Origin: Xanthostigma xanthostigma
Lineage: Eukaryota; Arthropoda; Insecta; Raphidioptera; Raphidiidae
DNA: 64,000 nt
Assembly (NCBI GenBank): GCA_963575645.1
Contig: OY754469.1
Location: forward strand, 11,984,001-12,048,000
Direction of reading: 5' to 3'
Shown: piece after piece, positions 34,085 to 45,700 of the stretch
Position numbering within the stretch: position 1 is the stretch's first letter
Layout of the letters: every line of letters begins with the position of its first letter
Notes under the pieces: model-generated
What the model was told of the DNA's origin: nothing
Databases searched by the model: none
Seen by the model: only the letters and a program-made list of their open reading frames with translations
Made by a program: the position numbers and the translations under genes

Positions 34085-34560
34085 ACCGCCCTGGATGTTA
34101 GAGTTTTAACTAAGTACATTAACCCCCTTAGGGGATGCAATTTCAAAATCTTTTCTTAGTGCTCCCTTACTTCTGAGCAAAATTTCATGCTTCTAGAGAT
34201 CCATCGGTTTAGGCTGTGCGTTGTACATCAGGACAGTGTAGAGTTTTAACTAAGTAGATTAACCTCTTAGGGGATGCATTTCCAAAAATCCTTTTTTAGT
34301 GCACACCTATTTTATCTAAGGAACTCATGTGCAAAATTTCATGTTTCTAGATCCACCGGGCTAGGCTGTGCGTTTGTCTGTCGCCTTAAGGACTTTTTTA
34401 TTAAGAAAAATATAGTGAAAAAAAAGTGAGTTAATTTCAAACCAAAGCCTGAAATCAGAAATTTGGTATCCGGATTCCAGAACTATCAAAGAGGTATTTA
34501 TTGCGAATAAAACAGAGACGATATAAAATTTATTACATAAAGATGCGCACATAGGCTTAC
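34085..34560 (+). repeat. Fam-7 internal segment, second block pair
   Basis: Repeats TGTTAGAGTTTTAACTAAGT and CCATCGGTTTAGGCTGTGCG, then AATCAGAAATTTGGTATCC. Parallel to 31,520-31,990. Confidence 0.55.
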
Positions 34561-34624
34561 ATAGGCGTACGCACGGGGGTAATTAAACTCGGCACTTGTA
34601 AATTTTTTTAATGTGTGTATCGTC

Positions 34625-35312
34625 AAGAGATGTGCGTTTTAAAACGTAAATAGTTTCAATAACTATGTATTGGCGCAAATAACCGAAATACGGTATTCGG
34701 TTCTACGATAACTATGTATTGGGCGATTAAATGGGTATACATTGTAGAACGTTTAGTTACACTGTGTTGTTTTCTGAGAAGTTTAATACATATATCTATT
34801 TTAAACAAACTTATTTTGATTTTGGTACAATCATAACATAACAAATCACCATAACGATTTTTGCTTACGCAACAATAGATAATATATTATAATATGCATA
34901 ATAACTAACAATGTTGACTAGCTAATTGGTACAATGAACGTTATTGTTGGCACATGGCACGTGTATTATTTGTGTTCGGCACACTTGATTCTTGAATAAA
35001 ATATGAAAATATTTTGATTTCTTTTTTAAATCTACAAAATGCACCTCTTGTACTTGTATTAAGTAGTTGACAAATACATTTTTTTTTTGTATTTGCATTG
35101 TATTCGCAACAATGAGTGAGTCAAAAATATAACACCAATCAGTAACTATTTGTTATAAATGATATCGCTACCAAAACGGCAAAACCACTTCTAGACTCGT
35201 GTATCGCCAATACATAGTTATTAAAATAAATAGTTTCAAAAACCGTTATCGAGTACTGATAACTAGGTAGTTACGTTTTGTTATTGGAAAAACGCGTACC
35301 GACCCATCTCTA
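34625..35312. mobile_element. hAT element with exact 8-bp TSD GTATCGTC
   Basis: Left AAGAGATGTGCG, right ACCGACCCATCTCTA. GTATCGTC lies on both sides (34,617-34,624 and 35,313-35,320). AACTATGTATTGGCG and its complement lie further in. 688 bp with no transposase frame. Confidence 0.85.
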
Positions 35313-35435
35313 GTATCGTCATATTATATACTGATGAATTCGTGTTTAAGTAAGTTTTCATTTGACTCCCTGCACGTTACCCTTGAAAATATTTTTTTAT
35401 TAGAATGAAAAACAAGGTTATGCAAAGAACGGAAT

Positions 35436-35870
35436 AAGGCCGCTGCACACGAGGCTAGAAACGCTGCTAGATTTGTCTACTAGTTTTCTAGTGCTGGTTT
35501 TTTTGATTGCTGTTAAGTGCTCGCTTCACACTGACTACTTTCCATGGTTGATTTGTGGATAGATCTGGCGCGCAGTGACAGTTCGAATATAAACACAGAG
35601 CAAGACGTGTCTGTTGTCTGACTCTGAGCAGAATGACGCCATGCTGGTTTGTGGGTGTTTGTTCAAGTGCCCACGTGACAAGATACTCCTGATTGGTTCT
35701 TGCTCATACCTAGCAGCAGATCTAGCAGAGAAAATAGTCCCTCTTCTAATTTTAAAACATATCTTCTGAGCTAGCAAGGCAGCCGCAGTGACGTCATTTC
35801 CAGCTTCGTACCCAGCCTACCGTCTAGCAGAACTCCTAGCAGCATTTCTAGCCTTGTGTGCAGCGGCCTT
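35436..35870. mobile_element. MITE Fam-2, copy 3 (best ends)
   Basis: Ends AAGGCCGCTGCACACGAGGC and TTGTGTGCAGCGGCCTT are good inverted repeats of at least 24 bp. The interior shows GCAGTGACGTCATTTCC, CCCACGTGACAAGATACTCC and GATTGGTTCTTGCTC. I could not see a target duplication. Confidence 0.75.
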
Positions 35871-35901
35871 TGGTTATACTTTTTTGCTGCTGTCACTAAT
35901 C

Positions 35902-36177
35902 ATGAGTGCCGGCAGAAGGTTGTAAGGGGGTGCACTTGCACCCCCTTGTCAGGAAAGAAAATACATAGAAAAAAAATATTTTTTTTTAATTAAGTTATTG
36001 TTTGAATAAAAATAAAATAAAAATGATATGTTGTATAGAAGTTTCACTTCGTACGTGTGCACACTAATACGTGCACATTTTTTTTCTACATAATAGATAT
36101 ACATTAGTTAATTAGTTAATAATATAATGTGTAGATGCAGACTCACCCCCTTGAAAGTAATCCTTGCGGCGCCTATG
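35902..36177. mobile_element. Possible hAT-like MITE
   Basis: CATGAGTGCCGGCAGAAGG and, at the right, TCCTTGCGGCGCCTATG are roughly inverted. GGGGGTG words follow each end and the flanks TCACTAAT / TAATTAAT match at 6 of 8. A perfect 24-nt hairpin AAGGGGGTGCA-CT-TGCACCCCCTT lies at the left. Confidence 0.4.
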
Positions 36178-36597
36178 TAATTAATTGTATTTTTGAGAGG
36201 CGTTTCCAAATGACATTCAATAAAATAGTACAAAATTCTTTATATACCGGATGTTTTCATACCTTTCTACCGCTGTCTTGTGTTAAATGTAGGTACATTG
36301 TACTCGAATACGTATCGTTGTATATGCAATTTTTCTTTTTTCTTTCAGTTTAGTATTTAAGGGCTATATTGTATCTTTTGTAGGAAATGAATGCGTAGAC
36401 TATTGTATCTAAATAAATTTGTAATGTATCTTCTGAATATGTTTATAAATTATATATTGTTTGATGTTGATGTGACACTAATTTTTACAAACATGACAGA
36501 TCTGTGCTCCACCAAGATGATCGTTTGACTGCTTTGGAATTCGGACGTAGGTATAATCATCATCGCCCTATCAGTCATCACCAGGATCCAGTTCCAT
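36178..36597. other. No feature recognised
   Basis: Short AT-rich interval without repeat partner or coding signal. Confidence 0.4.
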
Positions 36598-36973
36598 GAA
36601 GTCATATATTTAATAATTTACTATATAAATCATTGTCTATCTACTCAATGTGCGGTGAGCGAAGGCAGCAAGACGTATCAAAAATATATCTGCGTCTCTT
36701 TCTTTGATGTAATTCTCTGATTTCTCCGATGATATGATTGGTTGATGGACTTGCATTCAATCTGAATAAAGTATCTCTGTTTCAAAAACTTTGTCTTTTT
36801 CTGTGACGTTAACATGGGCGTACCTAGCTTTTGGCCTAGGAGGGAGCAAATTAGAAATTTCTTAAGCCGGGTCTCCCGTTCTTTATTTGCCCTCCTGGAT
36901 ACGCCAGTGCTTACGGCGTAGAAAAAGACAGAAATATATGTTTGCACCCTAATGGTTCCATTGCGATTTTAAT
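36598..36973 (-). repeat. Dispersed repeat Fam-5, copy 4
   Basis: Reverse orientation, same blocks as 15,413-15,762, including CATGGGCGTACCTAGC and GGATACGCCAGTGC. Confidence 0.7.
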
Positions 36974-37525
36974 CCTATGCTCAGTATAGAATAAAAGTAT
37001 ATGCATGAAGTACATGATGCCATGTAAACTACAGGACCTCGCCTTGTCCACGCAACGACCGAAAATTTTCTCGAAAATATGTTCGTGAACTTATATTTTC
37101 TTTATAATTGTAATTTGTATCTCACGATCACGTGTTACTTTTCAAGAAGTAAAATAACACCGTGTGATTGTTTTATAAACTTTTCAAAGAGAAATATAAT
37201 TAATTTGCTTGTTAATAATATAGCTATAAAGCATTTTATAACGAAAATATAGGTTCAATTATGTATAATTGTGAGATACAACTTTGTAATTACAAACATT
37301 AAATTATATTGTGTAAGTATTATTGGATTTACTTTTACATTTATTTTTGCAAAAGTAATGAAGTTGTTTCTTTATACGTTTACAAACTGTACTGATTTTT
37401 AGTTGTTTTAAAATTTAAATAAACATAATTATCTGAAAAGTAACACTTTCTCTAAAACACTCTGTATATCGCTGTTCGGGAATTATATAAAAACGTAACT
37501 TTCAGGCGGTGCCTTAATTAAACAG
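36974..37525. other. No feature recognised
   Basis: AT-rich; a loose inverted relation between the TTGTATCTCACGATCACG and TAATTGTGAGATACAACTTT phrases (37,115 and 37,265) is the only structure noted. Confidence 0.4.
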
Positions 37526-37527
37526 TA

Positions 37528-38407
37528 TGGGGGAAAACAGGGTAATTGAGAACATCTAACTTAAAACACTAAAATAATAAAAGAAAGTCATAAATATAAT
37601 AAACTTTTACTGAAACAGTAACATTGTTAATCTACCTACATAATAACAATAATAACAAGACTCTTCGTAATCAACTATATAATGAAAATATGAAAGAAAA
37701 TAAACAACACAGTCATTCCTATTTACCCGATACCGTGTGGGGTATTTGAAATCAGTCCGCGGGGGAAATAGGAACAATATGAAGTAATTAGGAACGACGT
37801 AATTAAATCTTTATGAATATTTTAATTAGTTTGTTTGGCATAAATCACACACGTAACCCTTGCTAGACTAGTCGGTGGTACATTTGTCATGTGCCCAGTT
37901 GTTACAAATGATGCACAAGATCCTCTCTTCTCTAGGTGGGGGTTCATATTTTTCGCTGCAGATTGTACACTATTACAGTAATTCTGAGGTTAGAACATTT
38001 TGATAGGATCAACCAATTAATAGGGGTAATGAGGGACGTTTCTATATACCCCTCTTACACTGTTCCTAATTACCCGAAGTAGGAAATTGAAATAAAAATG
38101 AACGTTACTCGCTAGTGTAGGCTTTGGTGAACTTGAAACTACGCGGAGTCTATAATCAGATATAGTACATGCAAAATAGTAACGAAATATGACGTCTTTG
38201 AACTCAAAAAGATGATGTTTGCATCGATATTGCACACGAGTACAACAAAAATTGTAGCACAAGTACAAAATATATCGTCTGACACTGTGGCAGCACTCTC
38301 AATTTTATGGACGCACTGACTGGCGCTTGTGTGGGGCGGTGTAGTGCGGGGAGAGATATTTGATGTTTCCAATTACTTATCGTTCTCGATTACCCCACTT
38401 TCCCCTA
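37528..38407. mobile_element. pogo-like non-autonomous element with TA target
   Basis: Inverted ends TGGGGGAAAACAGGGTAATT and GATTACCCCACTTTCCCCTA are flanked by TA. Inside, CCTAATTACCCG-type words recur on both strands. The minus strand keeps a zinc-knuckle piece of a transposase (next entry). About 880 bp. Confidence 0.7.
37826..37975 (-). pseudogene. C-terminal zinc-knuckle remnant of a pogo/CENP-B-type transposase
   Basis: Read on the minus strand, the remnant gives PREERILCIICNNWAHDKC, an in-frame stop soon after, and then KGYVCDLCQTN before the final TAA. The C-x2-C ... W-A-H-x2-C ... C-x2-C spacing is that of the PHD-like tail of insect pogo-type transposases. The internal stop and lost catalytic domain make it a pseudogene. 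Confidence 0.6.
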
Positions 38408-38689
38408 TAGTATTCCAGTTTTACAAATTGGAAATACCTCTTAAATGGTTCTGGGATCCTGCTCCTATTTTGTTAATTATGTCTATTGTCCAAATGCGGC
38501 TTAAAATTAAAAAAAAACAACACAACGTCGAATACCTCTTATAAGGTTATGGGGGCTGAATAACAAATTCTTGATTGAAATCAACATAACACGCTATTGA
38601 ACAAAACAGACTAAAAATCTCCTGTGCCTGATGTTTACCCAACAGGACTGCCGCCAGTCAGCGCATACAATATGCACGAAGAACTTTTA

Positions 38690-38830
38690 GCTTTCTCCTG
38701 GAATGTCTGGAATACTTTTCGGATACTTTTCAAATTCGGGAATCTTATGATACTCTGAATTCAATAAATTAATCCGTTTGTCTGTAACTTAATTACTGTT
38801 TCGAAGATAGAGCCATTCCAGATTTTTTTC
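38690..38830 (+). repeat. Diverged fragment of the 459-bp satellite
   Basis: GGAATGTCTGGAATAC, TTCAAATTCGG and ACTGTTTCGAAGATAGA match the array at 29,600-31,480. Confidence 0.6.
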
Positions 38831-38834
38831 TGTA

Positions 38835-40230
38835 TATAGGGCCGTCTTTAACCTATTGGAGGTGCTGGATACATTAGGATAATGGGGTATGACCTTGAGA
38901 GAGCACTATTTTTTTTAGAGAGAAAAAAAATTGTGCTTCAATCTTGAGATTATTGACAGGTGTTTGGGGCAATTCTGCAAAACAAAACAAAAATATATCC
39001 AAACGGAAAAGTTAAGCTTAGGTTCTGACTGCAACTAGTATACATTCAAATATACTAAGCTTACAGACATAAATTCCACGCGGACGAAGTCGCGGATAAG
39101 TGATAACAGCTAGTTTATGTATTATTTAGCTGTGCACCTGATACTTTTGTGTTTATATTATTGACTGACGAATTTTTAGAGATTGCGTAATGTCGAATAC
39201 TGTGTTACTGCAGTCCTAAATTAAAAGATCATTGTCTGTAGTTTTGAAATATTGACTTGAAAAGCTGAAACATTAATTCCTCTTTTGTTTCCTTATCAAG
39301 CTCATAAACATCTATAATACTCGTATCTATGTAAATTATGTAGATTTAACACTGAAGCGATATATTTTGATGTTTTTATCTAAACTTTAAATTTTTAATG
39401 TCTACAAAAATACAAAAAAAAATGTTTTGGTACCAAATTTATTTTTTGTATATAAGTACTTTAGAGCTTAGTGTTTATATTTGGCAGCGAATTTTGAAAG
39501 AATAATACTGTATACAGCAGTCTTAATTCAAAAAGACGTATTTGTAATTTCGCAGTTTTGAAATATGTATTTAGACTTGAAAAGTTAAAACATTAATTCC
39601 TCTTTTATTTCCTTGTCAAGTGTAAAAATCTTGTATTTATAACGATCTTAGACAAAATCTATCAATTATTGCCTGTTCAATGAAAAATCCATGAGGTTTA
39701 GAAACAGAAAATAAAAAAGTTTTAGAGACACTGCATTGTCATTAAAGACGGAAATATTTGGTGTGAGTATAAAAACTATTACGCAACTATGTTTTGTCTT
39801 GTTCTATTCGCTAAAAATACCTCTTAACTGATTCTGGGTGCCGGATAGCAAATTTCTGATATTTACGTTTTATCGAAATTATTACTTTACTTGTAAAATT
39901 ATGTACTTTCACTTTATTTCTTTATAAAAAAAGTCCTTCTAAAGGCTAACGCCTAACAGACAACCGGTGGGTCTAAATGCATGAAATTTTGCACAGGGGC
40001 TCCTTATATAATGTAGGTGAGCACTAAGAAAAGATTTTTGAAAATTCATCCCCTAAGGGGGTTAATCTACTTAGGTCTTAGTTAAAACTTTAACACTGGA
40101 CTGACGTAAAACGTACAGCCTAAGCCGATAGATTTAGAAGCATGGAATTTTGCACAGAAGTTCCCATAAGACGTAGGTGAGCGCTAAGGAAGGATTTTTG
40201 AAAATTCATCCCCTTACTTTAACACCAACT
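38835..40230 (-). mobile_element. Fam-7 RTE-like relic, inverted copy
   Basis: Reverse complement of parts of 31,520-34,400: CCGCGACTTCGTCCGCGTGG near 39,080, GCAGAATTGCCCCAAACACC near 38,960 and CATCGGCTTAGGCTG-like blocks near 40,120. An internal block (AAACATTAATTCCTCTTTT) is present twice, at about 39,270 and 39,590. Confidence 0.6.
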
Positions 40231-40929
40231 GACTGACTGATAACGTAAAAAGCAAGTAGGTATTGTAGTCGGTCATTATTCGAAATAAATATGCTTTTCG
40301 GTACCTAATAAATATCGGTTATCGTTTGGTGATCTGGTAGGAATTAGGGGGCCCCTGTCGATCGCGGGCCGTTGGCACGTGCCCAGTGAGAAAGAGGGGC
40401 GTGGATGGGATAACATATTGTAATGTAATGACAATGGAGGTCAAGCGTCTTGTAGACCTTATTTTTCTATTTAAAACTAAAATTTAGGAAATTGCAAAGT
40501 TCAAAACAAAAATTTGTGATTGTGAACCGACGGCTATCTTAGCGCAGCTATTGGTTTAGTCCAATAGTCCAACTGGTATTCTAGGACCTGGGCCGTAGAG
40601 ATATTTTATAGATTGTAGACGTACTACAAGCTAAGGTAGAGTGGTATCCACAATCTACAAGATATTGAAAGCTAGTTGAATACAAATTTTGTAATTGTGA
40701 AAAAATAACTTTTTCGTTTTTTGTTACAGACACTTCGATCGTACTGAAGCGACCATTAAATGGGCGACCCCCAATCCCTATTGTTGAAACTTCTGTGCAT
40801 CAAGTTGATTAGGTATCTTCTACATTTAAAAAAAACTGTTATTTTATTTATGTATTTTATGTTTGTACTAAATAATTGTAAGGAAAAAGGATTGTGAAAA
40901 AATAAACACAAATTTACTAAAAAAAATAT
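40231..40929. other. No gene recognised
   Basis: Includes a GC-richer patch (GGCCCCTGTCGATCGCGGGC near 40,350) without a partner in the window. Confidence 0.4.
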
Positions 40930-41745
40930 TTTTATTTATAAAACACTCGTTCCAGTCCGCCTCCGCTTGAATTTGTAGATTGCGCCATTGTTGTTTCGTC
41001 GCCTTACGTCGCAAAATTGGTCTCCACGAAAAGCACTTTTATTATAACGCGATAATTTATAGCCTATATGTACATCCTGAACAGCGTTGCCAGTTTTTTT
41101 TTTTTGCCAAGTCGGGATTTTGGAACTCTTTGAGTGAAAACAGCGGGATTCTTTCGTCGAAAGCGGGACATAGTAAAAAAACGTATATAATCAGAAGTTT
41201 TCAAATACCTTTTTATCTTTTTATTTGAATTAAAATTACGTTTACGTGACAATATATAGCAAAAATAGCCATAGAAAATGTATTTTAATAAGAATATAAT
41301 GTTTTAAATCAGATTTACCCTATTGTTAAATAGTTGAGTCTTATTCGTCTTCAGAATACAATAAAAAAAAAACAAATCAAAATAAAAAAAGTTTTATTCA
41401 TTAGAAAAATATGGCGTTTCAAACAATAGTCTGTGGAGTGAGTGTTACAAATTGCAACTTAAGAGAATAATTATTTATAAGAATTACTTATTCATGATAT
41501 TTCTGTGAAGATTTAACTTCTTTTAAAGTTATCCCCGAGTTATCCCCGAAAAGCGGGACTGAGCCTGTCCCGCGCGGGACATTTAATTTTGATTTAAAAA
41601 TCGGGACGTCTGGCAACGCTGACCCTGAAGGTCCATTCTAAATATATCGATTAAAAAAATCGGATGAGTAGTTACAGAGATTACCCTCTGCAGAAACACA
41701 AACTCACAAATTCGCACCCTCTCTTTATAATATTAGTATAGACTA
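40930..41745 (+). mobile_element. Retroposon 3' end interrupted by hAT
   Basis: GTAGATTGCGCCATTG and TATAGCCTATATGTACATCC lead to the hAT insertion; the sequence resumes as AAGGTCCATTCTAAATATA. The tail CACAAACTCACAAATTCG then TTATAATATTAGTATAGAC closes it. A second, uninterrupted head lies at 41,755-41,900. Confidence 0.6.
41082..41621. mobile_element. hAT MITE with near-perfect TSD
   Basis: CAGCGTTGCCAG and CTGGCAACGCTG are exact inverted ends. Flanks ATCCTGAA and ACCCTGAA differ at one base. The neighbouring copy at 41,880 shows the empty-site sequence CATCCTGAAGGTCCATTC. 540 bp with internal CGGGAC words. Confidence 0.85.
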
Positions 41746-42029
41746 GTGGGCAGTGGCCCGGTCCGGCTTCACCCGAATTTGTAGATTGCCACCGTTTTTT
41801 CGTCGACTTACGTTGCAAAATTGACCTCCACGAAAAAAGATTTTATTTTAACGCGATAATATATAGCCTATGTTCATCCTGAAGGTCCATTCTAAATACA
41901 GTGTAAACTCTTTATAACGTCCTTCGTTATAACGAAAAACTCCCTATAACGTCGAAATTTTTACGATTTTTTTGAGTTTTTGAAAATGTTAAAAAACGAG
42001 ATTTATTGCATAGGTAATTTGTGTTTTTT

Positions 42030-42290
42030 TTAACAATTTTGGATAATCTTTCGAATCCGATTCAAATTTGGTAGGCTAGTCACTGGACCCCTCCGTTGCA
42101 CTGTATCACTTACCGTTTCGAAGATAGACCCCTTTGAAGTGCTTTTCTGGGAACTCTGGAATTATGGAATAGGTATCGGATACATTTCAAATTCGGTGTA
42201 CTGATAGAAAACGACACGCTGAATTAAATGAGCGCACTCATAGGTCTGTATCTATTATCTAATACCGTTTCAAAGATAAGTTATTAAAAA
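42030..42290 (+). repeat. Single diverged unit of the 459-bp satellite
   Basis: CCGATTCAAATTTGGTAGGC, TATCACTTACCGTTTCGAAG and TACATTTCAAATTCGGTGT match the tandem units, 11 kb from the array. Confidence 0.75.
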
Positions 42291-42749
42291 ATAAAAAAAG
42301 AAAATTACACTAGCGACATCGAACGGAATTTCTTCAAAAGTATCAGCTTAGACTTCTGCGTTTTCATAGTTTTGTTTGTAGAGCTGCATAATTGTCAATA
42401 AAATTCCAATTTTATTCTCAGGAAAGCCTAGAACTAGAATATGTATGTACTACTTTTTATATTCCATATAAGTATGATAGAATACGATACTCTAAATATA
42501 TACTCCCTTCTTTTTCCATGCGTAGAAATTATTCTTGTTGTGATTATTCTAGTTTAGAGAATGAGTAAGATATTTTGGTAGCGGGAATTCCTACTTTTTA
42601 ATGGTGACATCTGGATAGAATCTGTCAGTTTTCAGTTCTTTATATATATTTTAGATAATTTTCCTGAACATTTATGTCTTTACATATTAATACTTATGTT
42701 CCATTGTATTTTATATTTGTTTAGTATTTGAAAAATATAAAAATCTGTA

Positions 42750-45700
42750 ATGGCTACGCAGATTTCGAATGGTAAGTGTTAATCAAAGTCAATTGTTTTG
42801 TGTATATTGTTGTCCTATATTTTAATAAAATTCATTTACACGCGGCTTCGTTCGCGTTAGCGTCGTTTGTGAGAGAAATCGTACCCTAGTCGAATAAAAT
42901 ATATATATATTCTCACTATGTTAAGTTCGGATATTAATTAGTAGATTCGAGTTTCATCAAAATTGGTCCAGCGGTTCTCGAATCTCGAGAAATAGTGGCA
43001 CAAGAGACAGATAATTTTTATATAAAAAAATATCCCTAAGAAAAATTGCTGGAAAAAGTTCCCATTATGGTTTTGTGTATTAGTACGATAATTACAATTA
43101 ATAATTAATTTCAGGTACATCACTCAATGGGAACATTGACAAAAGTAAAGAATGGCAAATGGAAATTTTAATGGAAAAATTGCGATCGAAATCGAGTCAA
43201 TTCAAGTCGTTTACCGAAACATCGAAAGCAATTCGAATGAGTATACTTGTAAGTTCAACTGTCTGTTAAAAAAAAAAATTGGTTGTCTGTAAAGTCGGTT
43301 TACGGACGATAGTTTTACGTGATAACGTATTCCGTAATACATAACCTAAATTCTACATATAATAATTCGAATCTATGATATTGCATCTTTCGCTTCAAAT
43401 TTAGGTTAATTTTATGTATTAAAATACTCACCACCTATAATAATAATTGTTTTTTTTTTTAACTTTCTTTTTTTCGTATTTATTTTAAGTCTCAAAGATT
43501 AATTGTCATAATATTTTGAAAACAATTGTTACACTGTTTATATAAAATTCCAAAACCTACTTACAATATTTAAGTATTTTGATACGTCAAAAAATTGATT
43601 TTTATAATGATAAAATTTGTATGAAAACGATTTTTTCGAGAGACGAGACCTAGCTAAAACGATTTTTTGCCCCCCAAAATCCCTTTTCAGTAAATTTCAT
43701 CCAAATCGTTAGGGCCGTTTTCGAGAAAAGCACGCACAGGGTCAGGCGGAACGTTAGGAACGTTACACTTTTTCGTGCATGCAGCCGGTGTTTCATCAAT
43801 TTATAAGATTGGTGATTCATCAATTTATAAGACGTTATCACGTCAAAAGTATTGAATAGAAAACTTAAAAATTGATGTTTGTAGGATAAGAGGTATGCGT
43901 TAGATAGCGTTGAAAAGAGTCAACATCAAAAATGTTTAGATGCTCTGCAACACTGCATAAAGGTTACTTCACTGCAGAGCATGGTAGAACGATTGGAGAG
44001 CTTAACAAGGCAGCTAGGGTAAGTATCAATATTTTTAAAATAGTCAAGTGTCTGCAAAAAATTCTATGTACGTATATAATTTGTAGATTAAAATTTATGG
44101 TCGGTCCATCGGGTGAAGAAAGAAGAGAGCTATTTATTTCGTCAGACATGTTTTATTTAGAAGTAGTTTTAGAAGCTGGTGGTACTGTGAGAGATGTTAA
44201 GGTCCATCATGAAGGAAAGACAGAGCAACAAAGTTGTGCCGAACTAGTAAACTGCCTTACGAGACAAGACTTTGCTGATTTTACCGTTCAGCTAGAAGGT
44301 ATTTGTTCATTTTTAACTTCCCGCTGTTGAAACTTAAAAAAAAGAGAAGTTATTGGTTTCGGTCCGATTTTTGAAAATCGAATTTTCGAGTCTCAATGTT
44401 TTGGAGTCCTAGGGAGTTATTCGGACTATTTTTGGATGTTGTATGTAACAAATTTTTTGTCGTTTTATATCTTTGGAGCAAATCAATCGATTGAGATCGA
44501 GTTTGCGGCATTCGAAAGGGTTTATTGAGACTTAGATCTGATTAGATTTTGAAGTCAATTGGTAAAGCAGTTTGAATTCACAACTATTTTTTAATAACCT
44601 TCCTTAATGTATTTTAAATACAATAGTATCGATTTATTGTAATGAGTTTAACACATAGCGGGAAGTTTTAGGGTTGTCTCACAGGTCGATCGCTTTCCAC
44701 ATTTTCGTGCAAAAAGTAAGATGTAATATGAATGAATTTTTTACAGGTCTGGCTTCTATCTATCAGCTGAATGCCGAGAAAAAAGTTAAATGCAAAGCAT
44801 TTAGTGCTTTACAATCTTTAGAAACCGATCTAAGTACTTTAGCTCAATTACAAACTTTCATGAAAGAACCGTTTAATCTTTTGCACAAGTCACCTGTTGG
44901 AATTCTAGAAAAAAGAAAAGGCGGTAAGTTTCATTTTTATATTATTTGTGATTTCTTTCTCGAGTTAAAAAAGAAAAACTGCTAGCTTCTGTAGACACCC
45001 TGAAATTAAAAAAAAAACTCCGGGTTGCACTCCGGGAGTGCCGGCAGAAGTGAAAACTTGAATATTAACGTCTTAATTTTTTGCATTTAGAATCATTGTT
45101 TATTTATTGGCAACACTTCCTGACGCGTCAGACTTGACGCGAGTTTAACATTTTTTACCCATTACAAAAAAAGTGTACAACGCCGCTAAAGAAGTTTTCA
45201 CTTCAATAAGTTGCTTTATAAAATATCTTACCTGAATATGATTTTACAATCCTGGTTAGGTGCTGCGAACAACTGGAATTCGCTGACATTTACCTGAATT
45301 GGATTTATGAAATATTGTTTTTTTAGGTCATCCGATGAAATTAACATATTTAGTATCGCCATACGAACTGTTAGATCCTGTCCGGGGAAAAGCTGAACAG
45401 TTGACAGTAGAACGTGTCATTTCACGTAAATTAGGGCATAGCGCAACTGTATGCATTGAGGGATCAACTGCACATAAATTGCCTTTAACTCCAATTATAT
45501 CAGTAAATCGAAGTATTAATGCTAACAAGTAAGTAGTGTCGTTGATTTATTTACGGTAGACTTTTAACAAATGAATAACGCCTGACTCTTCTGTACTTCA
45601 AAAAAGCTTTGTAAGTTGGTGTACGTATAAGTTTTACTTTCAATCACCAAAAACAACTGTCGTCTGAAATTTAAAACGTCAAATTGTTAGTTTTGGATAA

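Larger units (their letters stand above)
32450..34400 (+). mobile_element. Fam-7 RTE-like relic, interrupted by a hAT element
   Basis: Sequence around AACTAGCTGTTACCAGCGAC and TTCGTCCGCGTGGAAC resumes after the hAT insertion as GAACGTATGTTTGTAAGCTT. It continues with GCAGAATTGCCCCAAACACC and CCCCCTTAGGGGATGC. An inverted relative spans 38,835-40,230. No reverse transcriptase frame survives. Confidence 0.65.

Noticed and set aside
43932-44330. 132-codon plus frame
   Set aside because: It reads through an intron between MED1 exons 3 and 4; only the exon parts are real, and the first part is in another frame.
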